From assembly GCA_009823505.1 (NCBI GenBank), contig VZQC01013730.1:393227-457226 (forward strand): 64,000 nt of DNA, read 5' to 3'. Positions 1 to 10,974 of the stretch are shown one piece after another. Numbering within the stretch: the stretch's first letter is position 1; every line of letters starts with the position of its first letter. The position numbers and the translations under genes are program-made. The notes beneath the pieces were generated by a model. It was not told where the DNA came from. It did not search any database and saw only the letters and a list, made by a program, of their open reading frames with translations. This stretch comes from Rhizomys pruinosus. Taxonomy: Eukaryota; Chordata; Mammalia; Rodentia; Spalacidae.

Positions 1-1775
1 GACAAGAAGTCAAGCATTCTACTTTCTCTGGAACTGTTGTTTTGGACTTTGGTCAGTTCTGGCTATTTCCTTTCATGGGCTGACAGTTTGTCCAGGAATA
101 ACCTTTCAATCCTACTAATGAAGCACAAGCAATTAGATATATAGGTATTTAAACAGTACTAATTGCTATGGTAGGGTTATTTTGGTATTGACACAGATGT
201 TTGGATGGTATGTTAATCCATGAATTACATTTTTTTTTCTGTAAAATATGACATGGTCTTACTGTGGCTTATAACATCTCCTAAGCACTAGAGGATGTAA
301 GGTTGTGGCATCAGCCATGGGTTATTCCTCCAAGGAGAGAGCTAATAGCCAATTAGATTTGGGATGTACAGGCATATGGCTGCCATTGCTGCACAGTATT
401 TCCAGGCAGGTGAGGTGTAGCTGGTGCTGACGGAGGAGTCTTGCTTGACTCAAGGAGACCTATATTTGATTTATTGGTTTAGTGGCCTTTTGGTAACACT
501 CTCTGGTATTCCAGAGACCAACTGTACACTTGCAAGTGCGGTCTCAATACATCTTTCCCATGCTTACATCTGGTCTTCAACAGCAGGGCCTTACCGCCTC
601 TCTTCTTGCAGGTATCCCAGTTAACAGGAAAGAAGCCTTTATCTTTTGGGGGTGAGGGTGCTTGGATTCCCTGGTCAACATCTCCTTGGTAGAACAATCC
701 ATTGCTGATATCAGAGCTCTCCTTTATTAATATATTTTGCTTAAGTGCATAGCTTAAGGAGACTTTAGTATCATATTTGGTTCTGAATAGAGAATTATCC
801 TTTTCATAGTTCCTATGTCTATTAGTCAATTAAAGAAGGCAGTGCTACTGGTTTTATAAGAGATTACCTCTATAGCAGTTGGCTCCAATTTACAGCTAGA
901 GAACAACCTCATCATCATCATATTTCTCCTTGTTCTATGGAGGGGAGGTAAGAAAGTCTCTTGTATTAAAACTTTGCAGCACCTAGAAGGTGTTTCATTA
1001 GGACTCATTATAAATAGTTGTTACAAGTAGGGTCCACAGAGGGGTTTGATGTCTCTAGCAGTTTGAGGCTTTTCTTCCTTTCAGTGTTCAGACAGGCCAA
1101 CCTTTCTGCTGGCACTTCTTGGTACATCCTACACATTACAAAGCTGTCTTTTCTTTCTCAGCTGTTAAATTGGTGCCATTTTGACCTGTTGAAACATACA
1201 AATCTTTTCCCTTAATTAGTTTTAAGATTTGAATTGCAAAGTTTTTGACAAAAAGGTTTCATATATATCTGTATCTCCCCTTTTTACTTTAGGTTTTTGT
1301 TTTCTGACCCATGAGTCTCAAAAGGCGCAGTTGTATTACATATACCTATAGGCTGGAATCAAGGTGCAGATTTCATCAAATTCACCCAAGCTGTTTTGGG
1401 TGACTGTATGTGGTTAGCTTGGGAAGCAAACTTGATTTTTTAAGTTAAATCGTCCTACAGGTAAAAGAGAATGCTACAAGATGATACTGTACAGCAGAAA
1501 AATTATAGAGAACATTTTTATGTGTCAATCCAAAAGTTATTGTTATACAGACTTTAAGTAAAACAAATGTGGACAACAACAATTTATATTTCCAATTGAC
1601 TCAGGTGCATTACCGTTTTTATCAGAACACTTAAACCAATGTTGTTTAATATACAGATATTTACTTTTACTATGTCCTAAAACACCATGTAACCTGTAGA
1701 CAGAGTCTGTGCAAAATTGGATACTTGTTGAACTCACATCAATTAAATATGTATTAATCGAATATACACCCGTGT
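1..1775 (-). mobile_element. ERVK-like internal region, 3' part, truncated by window edge
   Basis: The stretch is homologous base for base, with scattered differences and small indels, to about 15800-17575 inside the ERVK provirus at 15065-28956, in the same orientation. Shared landmarks include the block around 285-530 (compare 16080-16340) and the block around 1550-1770 (compare 17360-17565). Short minus-strand frames survive at 479-829 and 1543-1812, but all are broken and I do not recognise a domain. By its position next to the 3' LTR in the other copy it should cover the env or late pol region; that is inference. Its own LTRs would lie to the left of the window. Confidence 0.75.
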
Positions 1776-1799
1776 CCCTCTCCTGCCCCTCCCACCCCT

Positions 1800-3430
1800 C
1801 CCAATTCACCATTTTAGTCAGTTTTCTGATGTAGTCTTTCTGTTGTTGTTCTTTTAATATGCATCCCTTTCCACAAGAAATATTTATAACTGGGTTATTG
1901 ACACTAGCATCCGCAGATGAGGGATACCATTCATTGTTTGTTTTTCTGGGACTGTGTTACTTCACTTAATATAATATCTTCTAGCTCCATCCATTTCCCT
2001 GCAAAGTTCATGATGTTGTCTTTCTTTACCACTGCATAGAACCCCATTGTGTACATGTACCACATTTTCTCTATCCACTCGTCAGTTGAGGGGCATTTGG
2101 GTTGGTTCCATCTTTTTGCTATTGTGAACAGAGCTGCAATAAATATAGCTGTGCATATATTTCTGCAGTAAGATGAGTCTTGTGGGTATATACCCAGGAG
2201 TGGTATGACTGGGTCAAATGGCAAGCTCATTTTGAGTGTTCCAAGGGTTCTCCACACTGCTTTCCATAGTGGCTGTATGAGTTTACATTCCCACCAGCAA
2301 TGGATGAGTGTTCCCCTTTCCACACAACCTCTCCAGCACTTGATATCATTTTTTTTCTTGATCCTGGCCAGTCTTATTGTAGTGAGATAATATCTTACAG
2401 TGGTCTTGATTTGCATTTCCCTAATTATTAGTGATGTTGACCAGTTTTTAAGATGTTTCTCAGCCATCTCTAATTCCTCCTCTGTGAAGTCTCTATTCAG
2501 TTCTTTGCTCCATCTTTTGAGTGATTCATTTGTTTTCTTTCTTCTTTGTTTTTTGAGTAGCTTGTATACTCTGGAAATTAATCCTTTGTCAGATGTATCT
2601 AAGTGAAGGTTTCCTCCCACTCTGTGGATTTTCTCTTCACTTCCTTTATTGTTTCCTTTGATGTACAGAAGCTTTTGAGTTTAATGCAGTCCCATTTGTC
2701 AATTGTCGATCTTATTTCTTGTTCAGCTGCTGTCTGATTTAGGAAGTCATTTCCTACACCTATGTTTTGTAGTCTTCTGCCAAGTTTCTCTTCTATCACC
2801 TCCAGAGTTTTGGGTTTCACGTTGAGGACTTTGATCCAACTGGAGTTAACTTTTTTACAGAGTGAGAGGTAGGGGTTAAATTTCATTCTTCTATAGGTAG
2901 TGATCCAGTTTTGCCAACACCACTTACTGAAGATGCTGTCTTTCCTCCATTGTGTCTTCTTGGCTCCCTTGTCAAATGTGAGGTGGCTGAAATTGTATGT
3001 ACTCAGGTTTGGATCTTCAGTTTTATTCCATTGGTCAACTGGTCTGTTTTTGTGCCAGTACCAGACTGTTTTTATGACTATAGCCCTGTAGTATATAGTT
3101 TGATGTCTCCTAGAGCGATACCCCCCTGTATTGCTCCTTTCGCTCAGGGAGGCTTTGGCTATTCGGGGTCTTTTGTTTTTCCAAATGAAATTGAGGATTT
3201 TTTTTTCCAAGCCCATGAAGAAGCTCTTGGGGATTTTGATTGGGATTGCATTAAATTTCTACACGAGTTTGGGTAGAATGGACATTTTTACTATATTTAT
3301 TTTCCAAATCCGTGAGCATGGGAGGTTTGTCCATCTTCTGATGTCTTCCTCAATTTCCTTCTTCAGGGGTTTAAAATTTTTGTTGTAGAGATCCTTGGTG
3401 TCTTTTGTTAGGTTTGTTCCAACCATGCTT
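1800..3430 (-). mobile_element. LINE-1 fragment: ORF2 C-terminal part plus 3'UTR
   Basis: Minus-strand frames at 3441-3259, 3216-2599 and 2620-1931 encode the C-terminal third of the L1 ORF2 protein, the region after the reverse transcriptase that includes the Cys-rich end. Recognisable segments are KKILNFIWKNKRPRIAK near the start, DKWDCIKLKSFCTSKETI in the middle and the ending MNFAGKWMELEDIILSEV followed by QSQKNKQ and a stop at 1931. The frame shifts around 2600-2620, so the copy is dead. The 3'UTR is short (about 1800-1930). The 5' end is truncated inside ORF2, and the left side of the element abuts the rearranged block at 3378-4051. Confidence 0.93.
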
Positions 3431-3531
3431 GAAATTCTCAAAAATAAAAAAAAATTTTGTTGTAGAGATCCTTGGTGTCTTTGGTTAGGTTTGTTCCAAC
3501 GATGCTTGAAATTCTCAAAAATAAAAAAAAA
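3378..3531. repeat. 77-bp tandem duplication at the L1 truncation point
   Basis: Bases 3378-3454 and 3455-3531 are direct copies with two mismatches. Each unit joins about 45 bp of L1 to a non-L1 segment ending in an A-rich run. The two units differ far less than the L1 does from other L1s in the window, so the duplication is younger than the L1. Confidence 0.9.
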
Positions 3532-3551
3532 TTAAAGTAATTTGTGCCTAT

Positions 3552-3655
3552 AAGACACTATTTAAATAATAAAAAATGAACATGTATGATACATACTACA
3601 GGGCTATAGTCATAAAACCATACATGTTTATTTTTTATTATTTAAATAGTGTCTT
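3552..3655. repeat. Near-perfect inverted repeat (hairpin)
   Basis: Left arm 3552-3588 and right arm 3619-3655 are reverse complements over 37 bp with one mismatch. The 30-base loop (3589-3618) is an inverted copy of L1 sequence found at about 3067-3094, so L1 pieces of both orientations have been stitched together here. Confidence 0.88.
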
Positions 3656-3660
3656 TTTAA

Positions 3661-3826
3661 TTTTTTTTTTTTTTTTTTTTTGGTCTTTTCGAGACAGGGT
3701 CTCCCTGTAGCCCCAGCTGTCCTGGAATTCACTTTGTAGACCAGGCTGGCCTTGAACTCACAAAGATCCGCCTGCCTCTGCCTCCCAAGTGCTAAGATTA
3801 AAGGCGTGCGCCACCACGCCCGGCTT
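3661..3826 (-). mobile_element. B1 SINE, copy 1 of a tandem pair
   Basis: Antisense B1: poly(T) at 3661-3681, then the GAGACAGGGTCTC block, and a right end that is the complement of the B1 start GCCGGGCGTGGTGG. It is nearly identical to the neighbour at 3845-4004, down to shared private variants (AAAGATCCGCC), so the pair arose by duplication rather than two insertions. Confidence 0.95.
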
Positions 3827-3841
3827 GAACTATTTACCTTT

Positions 3842-4004
3842 TATTTTTTTTTTTTTTTTTGGTCTTTTTGAGACAGGGTCTCCCTGTAGCCCCAGCTGTC
3901 CTGGAATTCACTTTGTAGACCAGGCTGGCCTTGAACTCACAAAGATCCGCCTGCCTCTGCCTCCCAAGTGCTAAGATTAAAGGCGTGCGCCACCACGCCC
4001 GGCT
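3842..4004 (-). mobile_element. B1 SINE, copy 2 of a tandem pair
   Basis: This is an antisense B1 virtually identical to 3682-3825. Only 16-17 bp of unrelated sequence (3826-3842) separates the two copies. Its right end abuts the outer inverted arm at 4004. Confidence 0.95.
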
Positions 4005-4080
4005 ATAGCCACAAATTACTTTATTTTTTTATTTTTGAGAATTTCAAGCATAGTTCTTTTCTTTTCTTTTTTCTTTTTTT

Positions 4081-4206
4081 TCAAAAATTGCCAGTGCCAA
4101 CTATATTTCAAGTCGTCATGGCGGGGTATTGGGAAAAGTTTTCAATTAGCAATAATTGCACCTAAAATAAACCTCATTGACTATGATACTGCCACTGTGA
4201 AAAGCT
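4081..4206 (-). pseudogene. U4 snRNA processed pseudogene
   Basis: On the minus strand the sequence follows U4 spliceosomal RNA from its first base: a near-match to the AGCTTTGCGCAGTGGCAGTA start at 4206 downwards, then the ATGAGGTTTAT block, the TGCTAATTGAAAACTTTTCC block, and the 3' region ending GGCAATTTTTGA at 4081. Several substitutions are present (GCGCAG reads TCACAG; AACTTGCAATATAG reads CACTTGAAATATAG-like). The last stem-loop of U4 is missing and an A-rich tract (complement of 4054-4080) replaces it, the usual form of L1-mobilised U4 retrocopies. No snRNA promoter elements would be expected or were seen. It is a pseudogene, not a functional U4 gene. Confidence 0.93.
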
Positions 4207-4650
4207 TATTTTCTTTCCATTATTTCCCTCACTCCTAGACCCCACCAGCTCCACCCATGCTCCCCCTCTCTCAATTTCCTCCCCACTTATCACTTATTTG
4301 ATTATTATTGTTACATATACAAACATGCATTTATAAATACATACCTATGTGTGTATCTTTGTTTAGGGCTGTCCATTTGGGATTAAATAAACTGTCAGGA
4401 AGCTCCTCCCTGGAAAAAAATGAATTTTTCCCCCTCAGCCTCCATTAGTTATCTTCATCTCTTCATCATGAGGTGGGACCCTGTGACATTTCTGCTGTGA
4501 CATGTCACCTGGTTTTGTCATTAGGAAGATCTCATTGGACTATCACACTGTGGTGATTTCATTAGTGTAGTATCACTATCATGAAAGCATTAACTAGAAG
4601 CAGGTATCTTGTCCTTTTGGCTTTAATGTCTTTTTTTAATAAGCAGTGGA
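4207..4650. other. No recognised feature
   Basis: This is ordinary intergenic-looking sequence. I see no ORF, RNA gene or repeat I can name. Confidence 0.6.
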
Positions 4651-4654
4651 TTTT

Positions 4655-4881
4655 TTTAAGTTATTTTTTATTATTATTGGTTTTTGCATTTGAGTGTATT
4701 GTCTGCGTGTAGGTTGATGCGCAGGTGTCAGACAATGTCACAGAGGTCAGAAGAGGGCGTCGGATTCCCCTGGAACTGTAATTAAAGATGGTTCTTAGCC
4801 TCCATGTTGGTGCTGAGAATGGAACCCACGTCCTTTGTAAGAACAGTCTGTGCTCTTAACCACTGAGCCATCCCTCCAGCC
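4655..4881 (-). mobile_element. B2 SINE
   Basis: The right end is the complement of the tRNA-like B2 head GGGCTGGAGGGATGGCTCAG with A and B box region. The interior reads back through the GACGCCCTCTTCTGACCTC block, and the left end is T-rich (A-tail complement). It is moderately diverged. Confidence 0.93.
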
Positions 4882-7285
4882 CCTTTAATGTCTTTTTATG
4901 CCTGTGTTATACAATGTTCTCTGAGCCTCAGGTATAGAAGTTACATTGTAGATGTTTCACATAGGACTGGGCAATTTGTCCTTACTCTCTGAATTTAACC
5001 AATTGTGGTAATTTGTTGTTTTCAATCTACTTTAACTGAAGAGTCACACATAGGTATTCTAAAAGTTTTATGCATAGGTATGTATAATTTTTCTATTTAA
5101 TGATGAAAATGTGTATATGTTCATGTTATATATAAATATACACAAATATTTAATCAAAATATACTTATATGTAATGTGTATATATTGCATTTTACATAAT
5201 GTATATTTTCTACAATTTAATTGTCACAGTAACTATTCTCAGCAGTCTCAGTTTTGTAAAATATTCATTTCTGGGATCTGGTAAACTGTATCAGGAGCTT
5301 TATCAGTTTTCCAGCTGATATGAAACATAGCTTATTCAGTTTAGTTTAGGATGTATTCATCTCCATTCCTAGGGTTTCCTTCCTTGCTGAAGGGTCCTTT
5401 TGTCTCTTCTAGTCCACTGTTTGATTTTCTGCTGCCAAAGAGATCAGCTCATATTCAAAACCTGGAGTATTAATAATTCCAAGAGTGAACCCCAGGTTTA
5501 TTTTTTCAGCCATAGGTAGCTTTAGTTACTTTACTGTGACCATTAAAATTTTTGAAAACTGAAAATGTTTTTATGCACCATTTTACTATTACTGTTTAAG
5601 TTTTAAACATTATCTAAATGAGAAATTAAGTAACTATGTTATAAAAATTTTTCATAGATTAGCCTCATTTTCAATAGAAGTCCTAAATAAGTAAATCAAC
5701 AATGCTTTATGGATAAATAAGCTAGAGGTTAAAGTTTGCATTGACATGGGCTTGCTAAATATTGAAAATTATGAGCAACATAGACAAGTAATGCTATTTA
5801 TATTAGCTTTTACATTTCAAATCTTTACCTATTAGATATTTGGTGATCCAATATGAATTGGAGCTATCTACTAAATTATGAATAATTTCTGTTTCACAAC
5901 CAAAGCTAGACAGCTTAAATACATACCGACTTTAACAGCAGCAACTTATTTCTAAAACTTATGAAATATTAGCAATGTGTCATTTAATGCTCCCTGGAAT
6001 CCCCTGTGTTAGGACAACACTGCTGTATTTTATAACTCGAATTTATCTGTATCACACAGAAATGGAATTACTCTTGCAATTTTGATTAAATGTCTTAAGG
6101 ATCCTTTGTAGTTTACCTCATTCTTAAAAACATCTGAAGCAGAAACTCTACTGAAGATAAAAGAAGCTTTCATATGCAAACAGTGCAGTAATAGGTTAGA
6201 CATTTCTCGGATTCAAAGTGTCAGTGACAAAGTATGTAAACAATAAAAGTTAAAATAATTGTTTATCACTAATACAAAAGTGCAACTGAAGAGGATGAGG
6301 CTTTGTGTAGAAAGTTCTGTTTTCTTAAAGGCTGTTGACAAATTTGAGACACCTGCAGGTTCTATGTATATATAGATACAAAATAAAATATAATCGGTAG
6401 AATAAGTTATTCAAGAGCCCAAATATATTTCACTAAAATTATTTTTCCATTGATTGTAAGCTTATCCTAAGAATTTTCAAGGCCAAAATCTTAATATTAT
6501 GTAACAGGCATTTGGGCCATTTCATTACCTCACCTTCTTTCTGCCCTATTCTCATTTCTGACCTAAGCTACCTATTATTCCTATGCTTACTGTCAACACT
6601 CTACACTTTATGCTTAACCTCAGCTTAGTCCACAGACAGATCTCTTTTTTTCAAGTGTCAACATGGGAAAGGAGGTGGGAGAGGAGTTGCGGGAGGGGGC
6701 AGAATGTGATTTTTGTATGACATTCTCAAATAATTATTAAAAATTAAAACAAAATATAATGTAAAAATTAGTAATACCCAGGCTCTTTTAGGAGCTGATT
6801 TTGTCATGTGGGATTGCATGTATTTGTAACTGACAAAGCTCCTTTGTGTTATGAAATCAAACATAGCTCATAACCAGTAACCTAGAGAATTGCCATGGAG
6901 ATGTGATGGATGTTAAGGAGAGGTACTAGACCAATTTCTAGCCAATGAGATATAAGAAGAAAACCACTTGATCTGCTCCTGGAAATTGTTACAATATTTT
7001 GTGAGAGAAACTGGAAGAACAAAAATTTTACTTGAAAGTCTTAGAATTTAATGTCCAAGGAACAATATTAATATCAATAAGTGAGTGAGTGTAAGAAAAA
7101 TTATCAAAATTGAACTATGTGAAAATGAATGGAAGAGTAAAGTCTGGGTGATTGAGAACATTGACAAACGTGAGAGAAATAAGCATAGAAGAACCATATG
7201 CTTATGCTTCTTAGAGGAAATGAATCACCTTTCTTTTCAAGACATTTTAATTGACTTTCGTTATGTTCATGCAATATAGTTTGAT
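4882..7285. other. AT-rich sequence, nothing recognised
   Basis: There is no ORF above about 70 codons, no SINE head and no LTR pair in this stretch. A short tract near 6660-6745 resembles an L1-type 3' end (G-rich run followed by A-rich tail) but is too short to call. Confidence 0.55.
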
Positions 7286-7797
7286 GATATTTAGATTCCC
7301 ACCAACTGTAACCCTCTAATGCCCCTGTTGAATTTAATGTACAGTCTTATGTATAGAATATCACATATAGTGTCTGATTTGTGTTCCTAAATATCCTTCC
7401 GTGTGGGTACATCCAGTGAGCCCACCAAGAGTCCCATAGCTGAAAGATACTCTTTACCCCTCCCAGCTGGCCTCAGTTACGAAAGGTCCTTATGTTGGAT
7501 TGGTATTGCTTAGCCACTTCCCCATGTCTATGCTGAGATTTTATCTGGTTTGTGTTTTCATAGGACTTGTGTATGCTGTCAGCATTGCTCTGTGTTCATA
7601 TGAGTAACTTATTAACTATCTCAAAGACTCTGTTTCCTGACCCATCCTCTGCAATGATCCCTGATCCTTGGGAGGCAGAGGTTTGAAATAGGTGTCCTTA
7701 TGGAGTATAAGCACTCTGTGGCCTCATGTTCTCTGCACATTGGCCAATTATAGGTTTTTGTGTTAATCACCATCTGTTGGATAAAGAAACTTCTCTT

Positions 7798-8046
7798 GGG
7801 CTGGAGAGATGGCCTAGCGGTTAAGAGCACCGACCGCTCTTGCAGAGGACCCGGGTTCGATCCCCAGCACCCACATGGCGGCCGAGAACCGTCCGAAACT
7901 CCAATTCCAGGAGAACTCCAGTTCCAGGGGAATCCGACGACCTCTTCTGACCTCCGCGGCATTGCACGACACGGGTGCACAAACCTGCATGCAGACAGTA
8001 CATTCATACATATGCATAAATAAATAAAAAATAAAAAAAAATTAAA
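7798..8046 (+). mobile_element. B2 SINE with intact target-site duplication
   Basis: The B2 head GGGCTGGAGAGATGGCC is followed by tRNA-like A and B boxes (GGTTCGATCC), the near-tandem AACTCCAATTCCAGGAG / AACTCCAGTTCCAGGGG pair, and an AAATAAATAAA tail. The 14-bp target duplication AAAGAAACTTCTCT is present on both sides (7783-7796 and 8047-8060). Long Pol III-type terminators are absent. Confidence 0.96.
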
Positions 8047-8242
8047 AAAGAAACTTCTCTGCCAAGAGTTAAGAGATCCATTTATCCTAGGTGTAGAGGC
8101 TGCATTGAACATGTGTCTTGCAGTGTTAAACATCTTAAAGACATTTATTCTCTGTATGTGACCAGTTCTGAAAATTTGTTATAGTCTCCATCTGTTGCAA
8201 AAAGAAGCTTCTTTGATGAGGGGTGAAAGGTCCACATATCTA

Positions 8243-8725
8243 CTGGATTAGTCAGGGTTCTCTAAAGAAACAGAAGCAACAGGACAAATATATAGCTATA
8301 TACAATTTATTGATTTGCTCACGTGACAGAGTTCAAGGAGTCCAACAGTAGCCACGCCGCACTGGAGAGGCTGAGAATCTAGGGAACTGCTCAGTCGGCA
8401 AGGCTGGATATTTTAGTAGTCCCAATCTGGTGCTGAAGGCCTGATGGATTCCAGGAGATCTGCCGGTCTCAGTACACGCTGGGATCGGATCCAAAGGGTT
8501 GATCACAGCAGCAAGACAAACTCACCAGTGAGAGAAAGGCAAGCCACAGGAAAAAAAGGACCAGCTTCCTCTGGTCATGGCCATGGCCTTTTATATTGCC
8601 TGCTGGAGAAAGTAACACCACATTTGTGGGTGGGCCTCCGTGTTGAGGTGTCCAATCCGAAGATCCTTTTTCTTCTATTTGTTCTTTATAGTCCAGTCAA
8701 GTTGACACCCCAGGTTAACCATCAC
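8243..8725. repeat. Dispersed mammalian-type repeat, family not assigned
   Basis: The element begins CTGGATTAGTCAGGGTTCTC and ends in GGTTAACCATCAC after AGTCAAGTTGACACC, a terminal pattern seen in widespread mammalian interspersed repeats. A 5-bp duplication (ATCTA before; the same word follows at 12832 in the second copy) marks its insertion into the L1 3'UTR-like sequence. A related piece lies at 30190-30360, and another with similar ends at 25295-25570. I cannot name the family from memory. Confidence 0.7.
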
Positions 8726-9234
8726 CTCTATAAATATGAGGATGCATAGTTTAGGAATAGCAGTAAGCGTTAATGATTTTTTTCTTTTTAGTCCTTGTTT
8801 CTCTGTTCTGTTAGCCTTTGAGCAAGAAGGCTGCATTTGAAGATGTGCCCACCTTATGCTTGAGCCATTCACAAACATGGTCTGTGTGTTGACCAGTTGC
8901 GTGCATTGCTAATAACATCTCTCTGGCTGCAAAAGAAGCTTCTTATGGTGGTGCGAGACTGGGATAATGTCTGCAAGTATAAGGATACATGATGTTTGTA
9001 CGAGTATCAGACTAAGTCTATAGTGGCCGACAAACCATAAGTTTTCCACCATATGTCCCCCCCTCCCACGCACCATTATACATACAAGTATGTAGAATGT
9101 GGTGTTCTTTAGAGGACTCCCATATTAAATTGACCCACCCAGCGCTGAGGCTTATTGCAGGAGAGAAGGCAGAAAGATTATAAGAATCAGATAGGAGGTG
9201 CAGGACCATGTGAAAATAGAATCTTTTTTTAGTC

Positions 9235-9337
9235 ATACTAACAAAGCACAAGCTATTGGATGTACAGGCATTTAAGCAGTACCAATTATTATGTCAAGCT
9301 AAGCTGTGAGCATAGACACAGATGCTTGGGTGAATGG
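9235..9337 (-). mobile_element. Short ERVK internal fragment
   Basis: About 100 bp (from TACTAACAAAGCACAAGC to GACACAGATGCTTGGG) match 15919-16015 of the ERVK provirus and about 115-215 of the window-edge copy. It is isolated from any LTR. Confidence 0.75.
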
Positions 9338-9344
9338 GAGGTTT

Positions 9345-10540
9345 TGAACCACTACTGCAGCCTAGGAGCCTTGAGTGTCTGCTGTCTCTGTTCCTGATGG
9401 TTTCTGACTACATGATGTCCACTGAAGACAGGCCCTTCCTATAGAGTTCTCAGAGTATTGGATGGTCATTAAGGACTGCAGCGCTGTGCAGCATGTATGT
9501 GGAATGGTGTGTGGGTTTGGAAGAGTAAGTGGAGGCGTGTTGCAGCTGAGGCACACTGAGCTGAAGTGTGGGTGGAAGCAGTGGCTGAAGGGCTGTGGAG
9601 CTATGGGGACACAGAGCGCTGGGAGAGGAGATAGTGCAGGTTAGGGTATAGAGGAGCAAAGGTCTTGTAGTGGGCATAGGACCCTGTGCAGGTGTCTGAT
9701 GCAGCAGTCAGTCTCAGAAGCCTGCTAGCAGGTCTGGCAGAGAGGATGAGTTAATTTTGGTTGTGGGTCATGTTGTGCCAGAGAATGCTTCTTGTCAGTG
9801 AGGAGGCAGTATGCTGCCCTGGGGCTTCAGAGACAGAGCCCTTAGCACCTCAGGCTGTGAAAAGATGGTCCATGGCAGTGGATGAAGTGGATGAAACAGA
9901 ACTGCTGAGCCAGAGCAGCTTGCTGGGGCCCTGCCTGCTTGAAGGCCTGCCTGCTGGGTACATTCCCACAGTCAGGGAGCAGAAAATCTTTGTTGAAAGA
10001 TGGGATGGGTGTGAGTGGATCATGCCTGTGGAGTCTGAGATGAGACTAGGGTGGAACATCCCCTGGGTTCGGATGTCTGTGCTACTGACCCTGGCTGGAC
10101 ACACTGTAGTTGAGGAAGTTGGAGTGGGTGGGGATTGAAGAGAAGGACTCTAGATGAGTGAGAGCGTCACCAAAGGAGCAATGGCATCCGTGACCTGCGT
10201 GTTCAAGGGAGGAAACCCGCCCCTAAGGCCTGGTTTGGGGTATCAGCAGGCAGCAGGCTGTTGAGCTGGAAAAGGGGTCATGTTACCTAATTAGGAAAGG
10301 GATGGGGGTGTCACAGGACCCCATGGGGTGGGGCTGAATTGTATCAGTGCTGAGCTGGCAGCAGGGAGTCAGTGTTCACCCGCTCTCCTCTTGACTTTCA
10401 TCTCTTACTGGTGCCTCCAGTGGCCAAATCTAGTTGAAGCCAAAGGGCTCATGGTGTGGTCAGTCTGGGAGTGGGAGCTGGGTGGGAAGACCAGAGGGTA
10501 GCCCAGTGGGGCCGGTGGGACCGTCCGAAACTCCATGAGG
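9345..10540. other. GC-rich stretch of unknown origin
   Basis: The base composition is clearly richer in G and C than the flanks. The longest plus-strand open frame is 9761-10138 (125 codons, starting MWVMLCQRMLLVSEEAVCC), with an overlapping minus-strand frame at 9850-10104. I recognise no domain, signal peptide or repeat. It follows directly on the ERVK fragment at 9235-9337, so it could be unrecognised retroviral interior, an L1 5'UTR, or a fragment of a processed gene copy. Confidence 0.5.
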
Positions 10541-10974
10541 TTTTTGTTTCTTATTTACCCTTAAGAGGACACATGCCAGGCTTTGCTCCTTGACAGTGTC
10601 CTCTAATATTCTTCCAGAACATATTACTACATGCAAGAGTGTCAGGCCCCAGTGGAAGGGAACAGTTTCAGCGTGGTGTGTATACCACCCATGAACACCT
10701 GCTTCCCTTTCTAAGGTTTCTCCTGTGCATTGTCATCACTTTTTAAAATGCTTTCTTTTCCAAAGGAAATGAAGTACAGAGAATTGTTAATTCACTAGGG
10801 TTGGAGTGACTTTGCACAGATGTCAAGAAATTAAAAGTTATAATTGTCAGAATGTCAGTAACCTTGAGAAAACATAAGGCTAGGTAGCAGGACGAGGCAG
10901 GTGTGGTGCCAGCTTCCAAGAATACAAACCAAATGAAAGCACACAGCACTGGCTTTCTTATTATCTGACCAGCT

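Larger units (their letters stand above)
3502..4051. repeat. Outer inverted-repeat arms enclosing hairpin and two B1s
   Basis: Bases 3502-3552 and 4004-4051 are reverse complements of each other apart from A-run length and one substitution. Between them lie the 3552-3655 hairpin and two B1 elements, which gives a nested palindromic architecture of about 550 bp. Confidence 0.85.
7290..9223 (-). mobile_element. LINE-1 3'UTR-like sequence, antisense, interrupted
   Basis: The text resembles rodent L1 3'UTR read backwards, for example the segment CATCTGTTGCAAAAAGAAGC followed by a Lys-tail-like ATAAATATGAGGATGCATA. Related segments recur at 12178-13294, 13716-13935 and, more distantly, 39300-39450 in a clear L1 context. 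A B2 (7798-8046) and a 483-bp dispersed repeat (8243-8725) interrupt it. From 7798 on it is the first copy of the local duplication. Confidence 0.6.

Noticed and set aside
3661..4004. Tandem similar units that might suggest a satellite or CRISPR-like array
   Set aside because: The units are two B1 SINEs, duplicated once, in a mammalian genome.
7621..8133. 170-codon minus-strand frame
   Set aside because: It is the antisense of the B2 and flanking L1 3'UTR. Equivalent frames recur at 11969-12238, 33124-33585 and 57747-57974 for the same reason.
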